Assembly (NCBI RefSeq): GCF_963678635.1
Contig: NC_087062.1
Span: 52,028,473 to 52,092,472, forward strand
DNA: 64,000 bases
Direction: 5' to 3'
Source: Symsagittifera roscoffensis
Taxonomy: Eukaryota; Xenacoelomorpha; Acoela; Convolutidae
The notes beneath the pieces were generated by a model, which saw only the letters and a list, made by a program, of their open reading frames with translations, had not been told where the DNA came from and made no database searches. Position numbers and translations under genes: made by a program. This document shows, in pieces, positions 1 through 10,620 of the stretch (position 1 is its first letter; each line of letters starts with the position of its first letter).

Positions 1-172
1 AAAAAGTTCTCACGAACAATTCTGCATCAGAGACTTGAGAATTTAACCAGGTTTCCGTTACAACTAAAATATCAAAACCTGAACGAGTTACAAAATCAGA
101 AAAAGTTACTCTTTTCTTTCTGTTTAGTAGGCTTTGGGCATTAAGTAACAAAACGTCATATTGCAATTTTAG
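1..172 (-). pseudogene. LINE ORF2, endonuclease N-terminus (partial)
   Basis: On the minus strand an open frame enters after a TGA at 173-175 and runs off the left edge. It encodes the start of an apurinic-type (EEP) endonuclease of a non-LTR retrotransposon: the LLNAQSLLNR block, then GFDILVVTETWLN, the metal-binding glutamate segment of this domain, then VSDAELF. Such blocks are typical of CR1/L2/Jockey-like LINEs, whose endonuclease nicks genomic DNA to prime reverse transcription. No methionine start is seen near the beginning, which suggests coupling to the preceding ORF1 frame, whose stop overlaps it. The reverse transcriptase would lie left of the window, so activity cannot be judged. 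Confidence 0.75.
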
Positions 173-860
173 TCAGTTATCATTGTTCTCTTCTCCCTCG
201 GGAAAAATGTATTCTTCGTCGTTAACTTCACGCCGTCAATTTTGATTTGATTTAAATGCACATCTGAATTTTGCGGCTTGATTTCAACTTGTCTACTGAC
301 CGGGTTTAGTTGTTTTAGCTCTTTAACATCATGTTTTATTTCAGACAAAGAACCACTTATCTCGTTTTTATCATGGAGTTGTTGTCTTGCCTCGCGTAGT
401 TAAGAGACCAGCTCTCTTGTCACATGTCATAATCTTCCGTCATTTTCTTGTAACGAGTCTCGACCAAATCACTGGATGCCTTGACCAGTTCCTCCACCAC
501 TGGATAGTAACCATTACCAGCAGACTCCAGCTTGGATTTGCCGATGTCACTATCACTTTCCAGACGTTGTCTGTTTGATTGCACATTTGCGTTTGCATTT
601 ACATCAGTGTCAGCCATTAGTTAATACGAAACTATTTAATAATTTCATATTACGTACTTTTCATCAAAAACATCACTCTCTTCAATGGAGTTCAATTCGT
701 CAATAGCTTTTTTGATGACTACATCTGCCGTAACTAACTTAGTCAGTCTGCTTGTTCAAATCTTTAACGGTGCCTTGCACCAAAAATTCCTATCCACTCC
801 TGTCACCATGACTTTGACAAAACCATGATGACCCGACGGGCGCCAACGTCATGTACCTCG
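169..860 (-). pseudogene. LINE ORF1 remnant (coiled-coil type)
   Basis: Upstream of the endonuclease on the same strand are broken frames of an ORF1-like, nucleic-acid-binding protein. An ATG at 617 opens 65 codons rich in charged residues (ending at 420). The coding sense continues in another frame to a TAA at 169-171 (ISGSLSEIKHDVKELKQ, a coiled-coil-like heptad pattern). Further upstream, 650-860, there are more fragments of the same style, such as KKAIDELNSIEESDVFDEKY. At least one frameshift breaks it. ORF1 of LINEs packages the element RNA; assignment rests on position just before the endonuclease and on composition, not on a diagnostic motif. Confidence 0.5.
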
Positions 861-1074
861 ATGAATTGGAAAAAAAACTACAAGGTCAAAGAACACTGTG
901 AACAGAATTGAAGATGACGAAAAACCATTAACAACATAATGGCTCAACCGATTTCCCCTATACCTTTATGCACTTTTGGACTTTAATATCAAGATTGCCA
1001 CATTTTCCGTGTTTTCATTAACCTGCGGAAGTATCACAAGGTGACTACAAGTCTTAACGGTTCGAGACGACAAG

Positions 1075-1370
1075 CATTTGCGTTGCTCCTGCCAGAAGCT
1101 GCGTTGCTTCGCATTGCTCTGCCAAGCTCCTTACGCTGACCTGCCTATTCTTTCGCTGCCCTCTGCTGCCTTTCTTTGCTCTGCCCTGTCATGCTCATTA
1201 TTTCTTTGCCTGGTCTACTCATTTTCCGCTTCCCTGCACTGCCTTGTCTTGCGCTAGTATGACTTCCACTACCCTGACTTACGCTATCGTGCCTTGTTTG
1301 CGCTGCCATGCTATGCTTGCCCTGTACTGCCTTACGCTGCCATGACCCTCCTTTCCTTGCGCTCGAAACT
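1075..1370. repeat. Degenerate CTGCC-rich simple repeat
   Basis: About 300 bp of imperfect repetition built from short words such as GCTGCC, TGCTCTGCC and TTGCGCTGCC, much more GC- and pyrimidine-rich than its surroundings. The spacing is irregular, so it is a cryptic simple repeat, not a clean minisatellite. Minus-strand translation gives an arginine/serine/glutamine-rich peptide that reflects only the repeat. Confidence 0.6.
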
Positions 1371-2900
1371 ATAGACAATCTGGCTGGACACTTGGCCTAA
1401 ACCTTTCGAGGCTCGCGTTATTGAAAGTCAAACGTGTTGACTACAATCGATTTCTTAAACGTTACGAATGGTGAGCTGTTAAATATGGCGCCCTAAGCGA
1501 TTGGGCTACCGTCCGTTCGAGAGGGAAAGACTAATGCTACATGAATGCATCAAAAATTAATTTAAGAATAAACCTAGTCAATTTTCACAAAATCTGTCAA
1601 TTAATCCTGATAAATTCAAAAATTGAGGATGCACAAAGTAAGACATTTATATTTTTAAAATTCTTATTAAATAGAAATTAAAAATTTCAAAAATTTTTTT
1701 TCAACTAAAAAAGAACAATGAGCTAAATGAATATATCGCATTACATTGAAAATAAAGCTGGGCACTATTATGATCCCTTCCTACGTCCCTCAAATCGTTA
1801 AATACTTACAAGTTGATGTCCTCCGTCCTCACTATTTTAAGGTGGAAAATAACAACAAAAATTGAACTTTTAATACAAATAAATAATCCCATAATGATTA
1901 TAAAATCATAAAACAATTGAAACGAGTATTTTGCTTAATATAAATAGTACATTAACAACAGTTTCTTTTCTGAAAAATCTCTAATTCAACATATGCAGCG
2001 AAATTTTTGAATTGAATAATTCTGGAATTTATTTTACATTGATCTGCCGTTTTTACCACTGAATAATTTATGCACAATTTACGGGACCTGTCTATCATAA
2101 GAGCTTTTGGTACTACTATGATAGAGTAGTCCCTAGAAAATAACCAGGCCCCTTGAGAATTAGACACACAGAGCTCTCGAATCGGTTGATAATTATGATC
2201 TCGCCATTCAAAAAGATGTCTCAGTATATTTTCAAACAAATTTTAAGTTTTATGATATTTCAAACCCTCCCCCTCACCATTTTAAGGTTGAAAATTAAAA
2301 AAAGCCAACAGTGGGGTTTGATGACAAATAAGTCAACCCAATTGAAGTGAAGCAGCAATTTTCAATATTTTTGAAATGAATGAATTATACACAAAATAGT
2401 TTTCAAAATTTTAACATGCGAAATGCATGTGGGACCTGTCTATCATAGTAGTACCCAAAGCTGTAAAAACATTCATAAAAATAATGAATTTCATGGTCAT
2501 CAAAATGTTTAAGAAACATCAGTTTTAAAACGAAAATTTTACAATACCCAAAACATCACGGTAAGAGTTAGCACTGATTATTAGATATAAAACAACAAAA
2601 CAACCAAATTAGATACTTATAACTTCAGGCATGATAAAATATTAGCAGGACATTAATTGAGTTTTGGAGATGATTGAGTTCGATGGTAGGTAATTGAGTT
2701 TTTGCCAACTATTTTATCCTTTTGCACCGAAGCATCACACATCTGCTGATTATCATAGAGACAGAACAATTTTTCAGTGGAACCATACAAGAAAATCGTA
2801 ATCCTAAAAACAAAAAAAGTAATAGAAGAACTTGATAGTAACGGTAGATTGGCCTTTTTGGATTTAAATCTCAACGTGGACTAAGGAAAAAAGGTCACAT
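1371..2900. other. AT-rich non-coding stretch with a degenerate duplication
   Basis: No gene is supported. Two blocks recur. The word ATTTTAAGGT followed by GAAAAT occurs near 1835 and 2277. GGGACCTGTCTATCATA occurs at about 2079 and 2431; after the first occurrence comes an inverted TATGATAGA, so that a 9-bp stem can form. The pattern suggests an old duplicated small repeat, perhaps a MITE remnant, but no target duplication could be defined. Confidence 0.4.
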
Positions 2901-2979
2901 GTGGGTGGTACCAAAAACCCACTCATACCGGCACAAATCTTAATTTCAGAGGTTACGCACCTTAGCAGTACAAAACAAA

Positions 2980-3461
2980 CGTTTTTGAAGGAACGGTTCA
3001 TATGGTTTTCAGAAGCACCTCAACATGAGAAAATTTTGACCAGGCATTGGAAAAAAATCGGAAACAATGGATTGAAAATCAATATCCGAAAAATTGGTCC
3101 GACAGGATAGTTTTTGAAACTCTAATCAAGATCATTGAGGGTAAGAAAAATTTAGAGGTGAAGGCATCAGAACCGAGAAATAATAAACGGTTAAAAGACT
3201 CACCCCCTTTTAACAATGCAATATCGAAGGCAATCCATCGCAACTATTAGCTGCAAAGGTACGGCAAATATCTGGGCACAAATAATTGTTACAACAAGAA
3301 AATTGAAAACATGCTTGCCATCCCTCAAAACTTCCTTTGCTCGTGAGCTGAGATCCAAAGTAGTGCATAAGCTTACATGTAGTGGATGTAGCTCCTGTAA
3401 CATTCGTGTAACATTCGCTCGCCCGGAGTACATATCGACGGAAACTAAAGCTAAGCTATAA
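2980..3461 (+). pseudogene. Penelope-like element C-terminal remnant (linker + GIY-YIG-like)
   Basis: Plus-strand frames give a lysine-rich linker (YPKNWSDRIVFETLIKII at about 3083-3140) followed, in another frame, by FARELRSKVVHKLTCSGCSS (3340-3400). The pattern 'ALKSxVVYKFxCxxCxxxYIG' is the usual entry to the GIY-YIG endonuclease of Penelope-like retroelements. Here the Tyr/Gly catalytic part is already replaced (CNIRVTF). At least two frameshifts or stops break it, and it ends shortly before the 5.3-kb repeat at 3536. The same short sequence recurs inverted near 17618-17660, so it may have been carried along by the array. Family assignment is by eye from short motifs. Confidence 0.45.
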
Positions 3462-3535
3462 AACGACTGGCCAGCGTCTAAACAAAGCTCTACATGCTTT
3501 TCACCGTCTCTACCAAAGCCAGTTCTTTTGGTGGT

Positions 3536-5386
3536 TGTGCCATTCTGCCGGATGACACAGCACAACCTTCCCGCGACAGAAAAAAGAGTGACTAAAGGCC
3601 TTATGAACAGAAAAGTGTTTCGACGGAGGGTCAGAATGTTCTAGAATTTTTATTTTTAAAATTTCGATCGGAAGAAGAACATTTCTGAGAAATAGAAAAA
3701 AGACGGCCATTTTGAATGAAAAGACGAAAATCAGAACCACGATATAGATTGTGAAGAACAGTTGTGTCAGAGACAGAAAAACACGGAGCCTCTTATCGTG
3801 GCAAGAACACACGATAAGGACCTTAGCGACAGATATTTGTGGAGACGGAGGCTTCAGTGGGGGGAAGAAAAATACCACGGAACCCTCCAGGGACACGAAA
3901 TATAAGAGATAAGAGTGTTATCTCAAGAAAATCACGGGAGCGGAGGCTTGGTCCCCCAGAGACTGTCTATGTGAAGGGACTGTATAAACTAACCTTAACA
4001 GCTGCTGTAATGTCCTAGATCTTAATTAAACACCGTTAATATTTAATATTTCAGAGCATGAGTAGATAGAAAAAGGAAAGGGTCAATCCATCTCCAATGG
4101 ATTTAATATAAAACTGTCACACAAAAACATATAGAAATAGGTGGTTCGAGCCGTGTTTTTAATGACAATCACGTAGTCTGAGGATCCGAGACTCAGCTAT
4201 GTGGTTGTGTTCGCATGCAAACGAAAGCTGATCAAAAGTCGTTTGACTGATGGCCTAAAAATGGTAACTTTTTACTTTGCCCTAAACAGACCAGAAAATC
4301 AACTGGCAAGGTCGAGACGGTGAAAAACGAGTAGAATTAAGGTAACTGACGCCTGCCAGTCGTTGATAGGTACTTTTTCTACGCTCCGTCGCTGTGTGAT
4401 ATTTGGGCGAATGTTACAGGTCTTTTCAACATCGGGTCGACAAAAACGTTACTGTTCTCCGGCTTCGACCAGAACGCTCAAAATAACTTATGTGCCATTC
4501 TGCCACATTGACACAGCGCAAACTTCCGGCGAAACACGAAAAAACGATTAAAAGCCTCAACGACGAAAAGTGCTGCGAACGAGGGTAGAAATATTCTGGA
4601 AGTTTCAATTTGTCAAAATTTCGATTGTCGAACGAATATTTCTCAGAAACGCAAAAAACGGCCATTTTGACTGAAAAAGGTGAAAAAGTCAGAACAACAA
4701 CAAATATAGTGGAGAACACTCGCACGTTAACACAGAAAAACTAAGCCTCTTATCGTGACAATCACGCACGATAAGACCCTTAGCAGAAGAAGATAGTGGG
4801 AAAGGAGGCTTCGGTGGGGAAGTGGTGGAGAGCAGTACCCTCCCGTGCCACGAATTGGGAGAGATAACGAAGTTATCTCGAGGAAAACACGGAGGCGGAG
4901 GCTTGGTCCCCCAGTGACTGACATATGGTAAAAGAATGTAGTAAACTAATTTTTTAGCTACTCTGATGCCAAAGAACTTTGATTTAACACCAGTATTGAT
5001 TGATATTTTAGAATATGAGTAGCTATGAAGAGGAAAGAGTCAATCCATCTCCAATGGATTTAATATAGAACTGTCACCAAAAACATATTAAAATAGGTTA
5101 TTCGAGCCGTGTTTTTAATAGCAATCACGTAGTCTGAGGATCCGAAACTCAGCTATGTGGTTGTGTTCGCATAAAAACGAAAGCTGATCAAAAGTCGTTT
5201 GACTGATCGCCTAAAAATAGTAACTTTTTACTTAGCCCTAAACAGACCAGAAAATCAACTGGCAAGGTCGAGATGGTGAAAAACGAGTAGAACTAAGGTA
5301 ACTGACGCCTGCCAGTCGTTAATAGGTACTTTTTCTACGCTCCGTCACTGTGTAGTATTTGGGCGAAAGTTACATAGACGTTTTTA
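3536..5386 (+). repeat. Two ~950-bp hairpin-bearing subrepeats in the leader
   Basis: 3536-4490 and 4491-5386 are diverged tandem copies. Both begin TGTGCCATTCTGCC and both contain a CTTATCGTG/CACGATAAG stem (3792-3818 and 4748-4774), a GAGATAA/TTATCTC stem (3906-3924 and 4861-4879, extended by one pair in the second), an ATCCAT/ATGGAT stem in CCATCTCCAATGG, and CTGAG/CTCAG just before GTGGTTGTGTTCGCAT. Loops differ while stems stay paired, so RNA structure is probably what is kept. The same pair recurs at 10621-12471. Short minus-strand ORFs of 99-157 codons cross it but show no domain. Confidence 0.75.
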
Positions 5387-6904
5387 TGGCTCTCCTGGGT
5401 GGGCCTGTTGAAGGCATGAGACCATCATGATCAGCAAACGTTTCAGCGACGAACCCTCCGTTCCGGGCTTATTCCCGAGTTAGAGGCCTTAGTGACCTTT
5501 GTTGTACTAGGGGGAAGGTACGTACCCTCCGCCTAGTACTATTTAGCTTTTAAACTTATTTAACACCGAAAATTCCTGGGGCCGGAAGGTTAAGTGGGAA
5601 GTCAAGAGCCCGCTTGTCCCAAGGTCCCGGGACCAAAAACTATTAGAGAGAAAGCGTAAAACCAAACAAAAATATTGTATAACCAAGAAAAAGCCAAAAA
5701 CAAAAATATTTGAAAACAAAAAAAGTACAAAAAACAGTAAAAAATCCAAAAAGGACCGAAAACAATAAAAAACATAAAGTGACAGTTTTTATGTTTTTTC
5801 CGGACGAGATGATTTCATCAAAATCTTAAGAGGTGGGGAGCACGATTGGCGCGGTCCGATTGTACCCTCCATCGATCACGAATTTCCGAGTTAAGGGTCT
5901 TAACTCGGGTATTTTGGTGCAAAGGAGGGTAGAGTAATAATCATTAACGACTACTAATAGATTATTGTCCTTCTATATATTTTTTATCTCCTATTTAGAC
6001 CTGAAAAACACCCAATCTTAACGAAAATTACTGATTTTCGACCAAACTGCAGACCCCCAAAATTTTGGATATCCGAGCTTTCCCGAATAGTAAAAAGCTT
6101 TTATATAGGGAGTTGCTACGTAGTTCGATCCCCCTGACTAAAGAAACCGCGTGAGAAAAAACTCAGTAGAAGTCAGCGAAAACAAAAGTTTTCGATCAAA
6201 ATTTTGATAATTTTCCGAATTTTGTCAATTTGTTTTGGGAATCAAGTTTTTGAGTTTTTAGAGTTAGAGCAATAAAAATTTTTGCGTTAGGAGCGTGCTA
6301 GAAAAACGTGCTCGGTTAGTAGAGAAATTTTTGAGTAACCCTCCGATTAGCACCGTGGATAGAGCTAACGACTTAGAGATTGGAAAAGGAAGGAATCGGA
6401 GGGTCCAAATTTGATAGTTATTGGCCAAATTTTTGTCTCCAAACCAATTTTGGTCCAGTTTTTTGCATTGTTCCAGTGCCGTACGGGGCTACTACGCTCG
6501 TTTCAATTATTTTTAGGCACTTTCAACAGGAATTGCGGAAAAAGTTTTTCAGAACCTATATAGGTGGTGAAAAAAAGCCATTTTGACAAACGCGTTTTTG
6601 GCCATTTCTCAAAGACTAGTCAACCGATCGGGATAGTTTTGGTACCATAAGTCGACGTTTTTGACCACTTTTTCAGACCGCAACCGTTTTTGGGTTGATA
6701 ATCTCGGAAAAGTAATATTTTTTAGAATTTGTTGGTTCGGAGGGTCCAAATTTTAGGGAACCATCCGGGCGGCAGAAAGTTTTGTAAGATCAGCTTTTTA
6801 TTCTACTGGGAAGGTTGACCGTGTCAGCCAACCTGGTTTTAAGTCCGTAACACCGCATTCGGAGGCTTTGTCGCGGTAAAATAACCCTTTTTCTTGATTT
6901 TTGG
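5387..6904 (+). other. Non-coding leader of the array element
   Basis: No ORF with recognisable protein sequence. The region has A-rich tracts (5690-5790), many GGAGGGT/ACCCTCC words and long runs of T/A. It matches 12472-13989 almost exactly and, in diverged form, 17650-18974. Anchors shared with the diverged copy are CCGAAAATTC, the GACGAGATG word and AATTTCCGAGTTAAG. It sits between the subrepeats and the minisatellite of the same leader. Confidence 0.6.
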
Positions 6905-7300
6905 GGAACCCTCCGAAGTAACCCTCCGGAGTCAGCTAAGCTCCTTAGCAACCCTCCTTAGTAGAAATTTTCCACGAGACCCTCCGAAGAAGTTAGAACG
7001 ACCCCCCACGGAGAATTTAGCTGGTGTTGACACCTCCTGAGACTAGACGGAGACCCTTACAAGTGATATTCAAAGAATTTGAAAATTTGAAGGAACCCTC
7101 CGAAGTAACCCTCCGAAGCGTATTTAACCCCTTATTGACCCTCCTTAGTGATTTTGGGGGGACCCTCCGAAGTAACTTGGTTGATTAAGGTACCCTCCGA
7201 ATTAACCCTCCATGGTAAACTAAGTGTCTTAACAACCCTCCGGAGTAACCCTACGGAGTGACTTAAGTCTCTTAGCAACCCTCCTTATTGAAAAATTAGG
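6905..7300 (+). repeat. ACCCTCCG(A/G)AGTA minisatellite
   Basis: Irregular array of the word AACCCTCCGAAGTAACCCTC and variants (CCTCCGGAGT, CCTCCTTAGT, CCTCCGAATT), separated by 10-40 bp of other sequence, frequently with AG(T)CTCTTAGC nearby. Copy 2 is at 13990-14385. It belongs to the non-coding leader and has no coding potential. Confidence 0.7.
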
Positions 7301-7498
7301 GGTATCTTCTGGGGCTATTTGAGCAACTAGAATATCCATTTAGAGTCAGAATAAGAGGTCAACTACCAACGGGCGTGCATATTAAGATCTCAGGAGCCCA
7401 TTTGACCCGGAGATTCGTGATCAACTTTGAATTCTAGATGGGGTCTGTTAGAGGTACCCGAACAAAAATTTTTTTTGATTGTGATTTTGGTAGTGTGG

Positions 7499-7775
7499 TT
7501 GCCTTGAGCTACTTAATAGGAAAGCTCGGGCAATCCGGGAACACATAAAAGAAGACCTCGGTGAGTGTATTAGGCCGATACACACTCACTTGAGAAGAAA
7601 AGTTGTTCCCTGCTCTCGTGCACTTGGAGCGTTCCGGGTGTGGGGGAGCTTTTTCATAGACTTTAGAAATTTTTCGATCAGAGGTTGCCTTGAGCTACTT
7701 AGTAGGACAGCTCGGGCAATCGCAGGAAACCTAAAAGAAGACCTCGGCGGGTGTATTAGGCAAATACCCACTCAC
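7499..7775 (+). ncRNA. Tandem two-hairpin module upstream of gag
   Basis: Two units 186 bp apart each hold hairpin a (TTGCCTTGAGCT paired with AGCTCGGGCAA, 7499-7533 and 7685-7719, one bulged T) and hairpin b (GTGAGTGTAT with ATACACACTCAC at 7561-7589; GCGGGTGTAT with ATACCCACTCAC at 7747-7775). The b stems differ on both arms yet still pair over most of their length. Between and after them GAAGACCTCGG and GGAGCGTTCC are also shared. Position just before gag suggests an RNA signal (packaging, dimerisation or translation control), which is an inference. Repeated at 14584-14860. Confidence 0.55.
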
Positions 7776-8154
7776 TTGAGAGGGCTGTGTCCTGAGCTTC
7801 GTTCTTTTGGAGCGTTCCGATTGAGGGAAGTCTTTTTCTTTAAGACTAAGTTTTATTGATCTGTTTCTGAATCATCACTGTCTTTTTACAAAAAATTGTT
7901 TAATTTTAACAAAGCAGTGATTTGATAAGATTGTGGCGGTAAATTGATACTGACGAAAGGTCACTGTCACCTGTAGGAAATTCTTATCTGATTATCAATT
8001 GTGTTTTGTGTATCGACAATATCTTGTGAAAATTTTGTTATACTGTTATACTATACAGCGGGGTGGAGTTAGCATTATATCAATACTGAGTAGGCCCGGT
8101 GTGTAACTTTAGCTGAGTCACTAATATTGTCATCGAGAAATCTAAGAGACATTT

Positions 8155-8868
8155 TTGATACTAACGGAATCGAGCAGGCAGCGTTCGGTAAATAACTTGG
8201 ACTTGTACATCGCCATCAAATTGTGCGAATATTGTTACTTATTACAAAGTATGCAGCGTAGAGACTCATTAGGATCGACTACTAAGATTCCCAGGCTGAG
8301 CAAGGGAAGCACGCGAAAATTTAAAACTAGGCGTAGCCAATCTTCGTTTAGCAGCGCTTCTGACGTTTTTGCTGACAACGAATCGACTATAGGTCAAGCT
8401 GATTTTTCAGTGAGCGAAATGAAACTAAGAAGCGAGAAGAACCTCGATGGCGACCAAGGGCGGAGCGCCGAGGCCGGACCGGCGAGCGAAGTGCTTGCGG
8501 ACCCCTAAGACGAAGGGGAACGATCGCTTATTCGACCCGACTTTGAGCCGAGCGAGGACCTTGAACGGGAGGAAGTCGAGAGGACGGAGGAGGCCTCGGA
8601 GCGTTCCGAGGTCGAGCCGCGAGAGGAAGTGTTATTCAGAGGAATGTCCAAATCGGAGACTAAGAGTCACAAGTGGAGAAAAGAACTTTCACATCCAGCT
8701 AGTACCCACTCATCTCTGGCCAAGCAGAGCAAGAACGCGTTGATGTCGAGTATAAGCCCCGGTGAAGAACAAACGGGTTCGAAGGTCAAGAAAAGCTGGA
8801 AGTCTTTGTACGATGAGCGCATGGCCAAAGTGCGTGAGGTTGGCCAGAATGTCAGAGAGGTCATATGA
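8155..8868 (+). pseudogene. gag: gag-like protein, N-terminal part (array copy 1)
   Basis: One frame runs from ATG 8155 (or more likely the ATG at 8251, MQRRDSLGS) to TGA/TAA sites, broken by a single in-frame TAA at 8506-8508; coding character continues straight through it. The protein is basic and serine-rich at first, then strongly acidic (EDLEREEVERTEEASERSE), then basic again (KSETKSHKWRKE). Identity with copy 2 ends at residue pair Met-Ala of LYDERMA (8825); beyond that the frame runs only to a TGA at 8866. Compared with copy 2 the coiled coil and capsid are missing, so copy 1 carries a large internal deletion that joins gag to a 3' ORF. Confidence 0.6.
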
Positions 8869-9873
8869 CTTGTTGGCAAAGATCTTTCGGGCAGTCCCGA
8901 AGAGATCCGAAGGCGAGTTGCAAGACGTTGTGGGTGAAGAGTTCATGAGACTGAACGAAGGCAACGTGAGTGAGTTCCAGAAACAGAAAGCGAGTGGAGC
9001 GTTACCCACTGAATTCCCCACCATAGAAGAGAAAGACGATTTACATAGAATCCTGATGGAAGTGGAACCGTTATTGGGAGCCTCAGGGTATCGGACCCGA
9101 AGGAACATAGTGAGAACCCATGGGGAGTATCCTTGCCACTGCTTAGCGCAGACGTTGTGGTACCCCAAACGCGGGAATCTGATCCTAGTCTGGGACGTGG
9201 AGGAGTTGTACTCCACGGGATTGCCCGATCAGAATCAACCAGTGTCAATCGTGGTGGTTAGCGCCATGCTAGCAGTGAGATGGTTGGAGGCTAATGCAGA
9301 CACAAGTGAGCAGGAGACGGCCGTGCCGACTCCTGAACAGCTGAGCAACGTGAAAATGAGTAGTGAATTGGATCTTTTCAGAACCACCTGCAAGGTTCTG
9401 AGAATACCTAAAGCCATTGAAAGAATATGGTCAAGGCAAAGATTGATGCCTTGGTTCCGTGCAGTGATGACATCTTGGATGTATGAACGCGCGAAGCGTC
9501 ACATGTCAAGGAACACGGAAGCCTATAATCTTTCCAGCTAGATATAGGACCAGGAGCCTATAAGAGAGCTTTCCTGACGCATAGAAACGCGGTCACCACG
9601 GCGGTGAAGCGAGTAGCTGGAGCGCCTTGTGTTACTGAAGATGAGAAGAAAGAGGTCTTAAGAGCTGACCTAGAACGAAACGTGAGCCTATGTCTTCACA
9701 ACAGCTTTTGCAGGAACCGGGAGCAGAAGGTGAATGTGGACTTGCTACCTTGTTGCAAACCGAGGCTGTTGGAACAGGAGGGTTGGGGCACGGCCCGCAA
9801 CTCTCTGGACATGTTAGAGAAAGTTCTGGAAGACAGTGACGCTGAACATCAGGATGGAGAAATGATGGAGTGA
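8826..9873 (+). pseudogene. Unrecognised 3' ORF of the array element
   Basis: Immediately after the deletion junction a different frame is open to TAG 9539-9541 (about 220 codons of plausible globular protein, for example NLILVWDVEELYSTGLP and VVSAMLAVRWLEA), and coding character continues in another frame (DIGPGAYKRAFLTHRNAV) to TGA at 9871-9873. I do not recognise the family; there is no RT, RNase H, integrase or zinc-knuckle motif. Base composition is higher in GC than the flanks, as expected for coding sequence. It ends 8 bp before a polypurine tract and LTR, the position of the last gene (end of pol, env or an extra ORF) in an LTR retroelement. One frameshift and the deletion make this copy defective. 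Confidence 0.5.
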
Positions 9874-9881
9874 AGATGACC

Positions 9882-9910
9882 AAAGAAAAGAAGAGAAGGA
9901 GAGAAAAACT
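9882..9910 (+). promoter_or_regulatory. Polypurine tract
   Basis: An almost pure A/G run of nearly 30 bases (AAAGAAAAGAAGAGAAGGAG and on) directly precedes a TG dinucleotide that opens the putative LTR. Polypurine tracts at this spot prime plus-strand DNA synthesis in LTR retroelements. Confidence 0.65.
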
Positions 9911-10153
9911 TGATTGTATTGGTGTGCTAAAACTTGAACAAATCAACCAAGTTTTGATTATTGAACTTGTTAAACTTTTTGTTTTGATTTAGTTTGGTCA
10001 GACCAAACTTTGAAAATTGTTGCAATTGTTAAAATTGTTGAAATTGTTGATTTTAGTTACTACTATCTATGTATGTATATAAGGAGCATAGGTGAGTATA
10101 TTTACCTATTTATTCCTGACTGAAGTTTTTAACCTGTGTAAGACACAAATTCA
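9911..10153 (+). repeat. Putative LTR of the array element
   Basis: Begins TGATTGTATTGG right after the polypurine tract and ends near TTCA, just before a tRNA-complementary TGGCGAC. It contains four imperfect AAATTGTTG units (about 10015-10055) and a TATA-like GTATATAAGG at 10074-10083, suitable for transcription to the right. No second copy of this LTR lies in the window, so the exact ends are inferred from the flanking polypurine tract and primer site. Shared by the element to the left (as 3' LTR) and the one to the right (as 5' LTR), the arrangement expected of tandem elements formed by LTR recombination. Confidence 0.55.
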
Positions 10154-10158
10154 CTGTG

Positions 10159-10176
10159 TGGCGACATGGTAAGTTT
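10159..10176 (+). promoter_or_regulatory. Putative primer-binding site
   Basis: TGGCGACATGGTAAG starts 5 bp after the LTR end. TGG complements the CCA of a tRNA 3' end, and TGGCGAC matches the opening of primer sites used by several gypsy-group elements. The tRNA was not identified. Confidence 0.45.
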
Positions 10177-10620
10177 GAGTAAACTCGCTCGGGAAGGGTG
10201 GGTAACTCAAGAACTTTCCTAGCCACAGAGTTTCTTAGTTTTAATATGGAAAGGACCGCATAAATGACTGATTATACTTGGTGAGTGAAGTTAAGTTAAT
10301 TTTAACGGGTGCGTGGCCGTGCCACGTCCCACTTTTTAATCAGAGGCGAAAAGAAGTTTTATGGCGAGATGACGTAAGTAGTCAGAAAAGAAATTTTATC
10401 TAGGACACTCCTCATGGTGCAAATTTTGTGAAAATGTTGAAAGGCAGTGAGATGTAGTACGATGCCATTTGTGAACACGTAGTGAGTTGAAGTGGAGTAG
10501 ATAAATTTCATTTTCTTATGCGATTTGTAAGATTGGTTACAGAAAACTGGATACCTACTTGACGATAACCCGGTGTTGTGCGATCAATAGGGACATTGAT
10601 GGAGACTTGTCCGGGGAGTA
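10177..10620 (+). other. Leader between primer site and the 5.3-kb repeat
   Basis: Non-coding sequence with no long ORF. It is present only before copy 2, because copy 1 starts inside the leader at 3536. Includes GCGTGGCCGTGCCACGTC near 10310, with a GTGGC/GCCAC stem. Presumed 5' untranslated RNA of the second element. Confidence 0.45.

Larger units (their letters stand above)
3536..8825 (+). repeat. 5,290-bp direct repeat, copy 1 (retroelement leader + gag start)
   Basis: This segment reappears at 10621-15910 at a constant offset of 7,085 bp with only scattered substitutions (for example GTGTTTCGACGG against GTGTTGCGACGG) and no noticeable indels. Left boundary: TGTGCCATTCTGCCGG starts the match, with unrelated sequence to the left in both copies. 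Right boundary: identity ends at ATGGC within the gag-like ORF, after which the copies diverge completely. It contains two ~950-bp subrepeats, a CCCTCCG minisatellite, a duplicated hairpin module and the N-terminal part of gag. It is not a pair of LTRs: the match ends inside coding sequence, and a separate short LTR lies between the copies. Confidence 0.9.

Noticed and set aside
3510-4725. Minus-strand ORFs of 99-128 codons in the subrepeats (also 10508-11810, to 157 codons)
   Set aside because: They are hydrophobic because the complementary strand is A/G-rich, have no domain, differ in frame structure between subrepeats, and cross RNA hairpins that better explain conservation.
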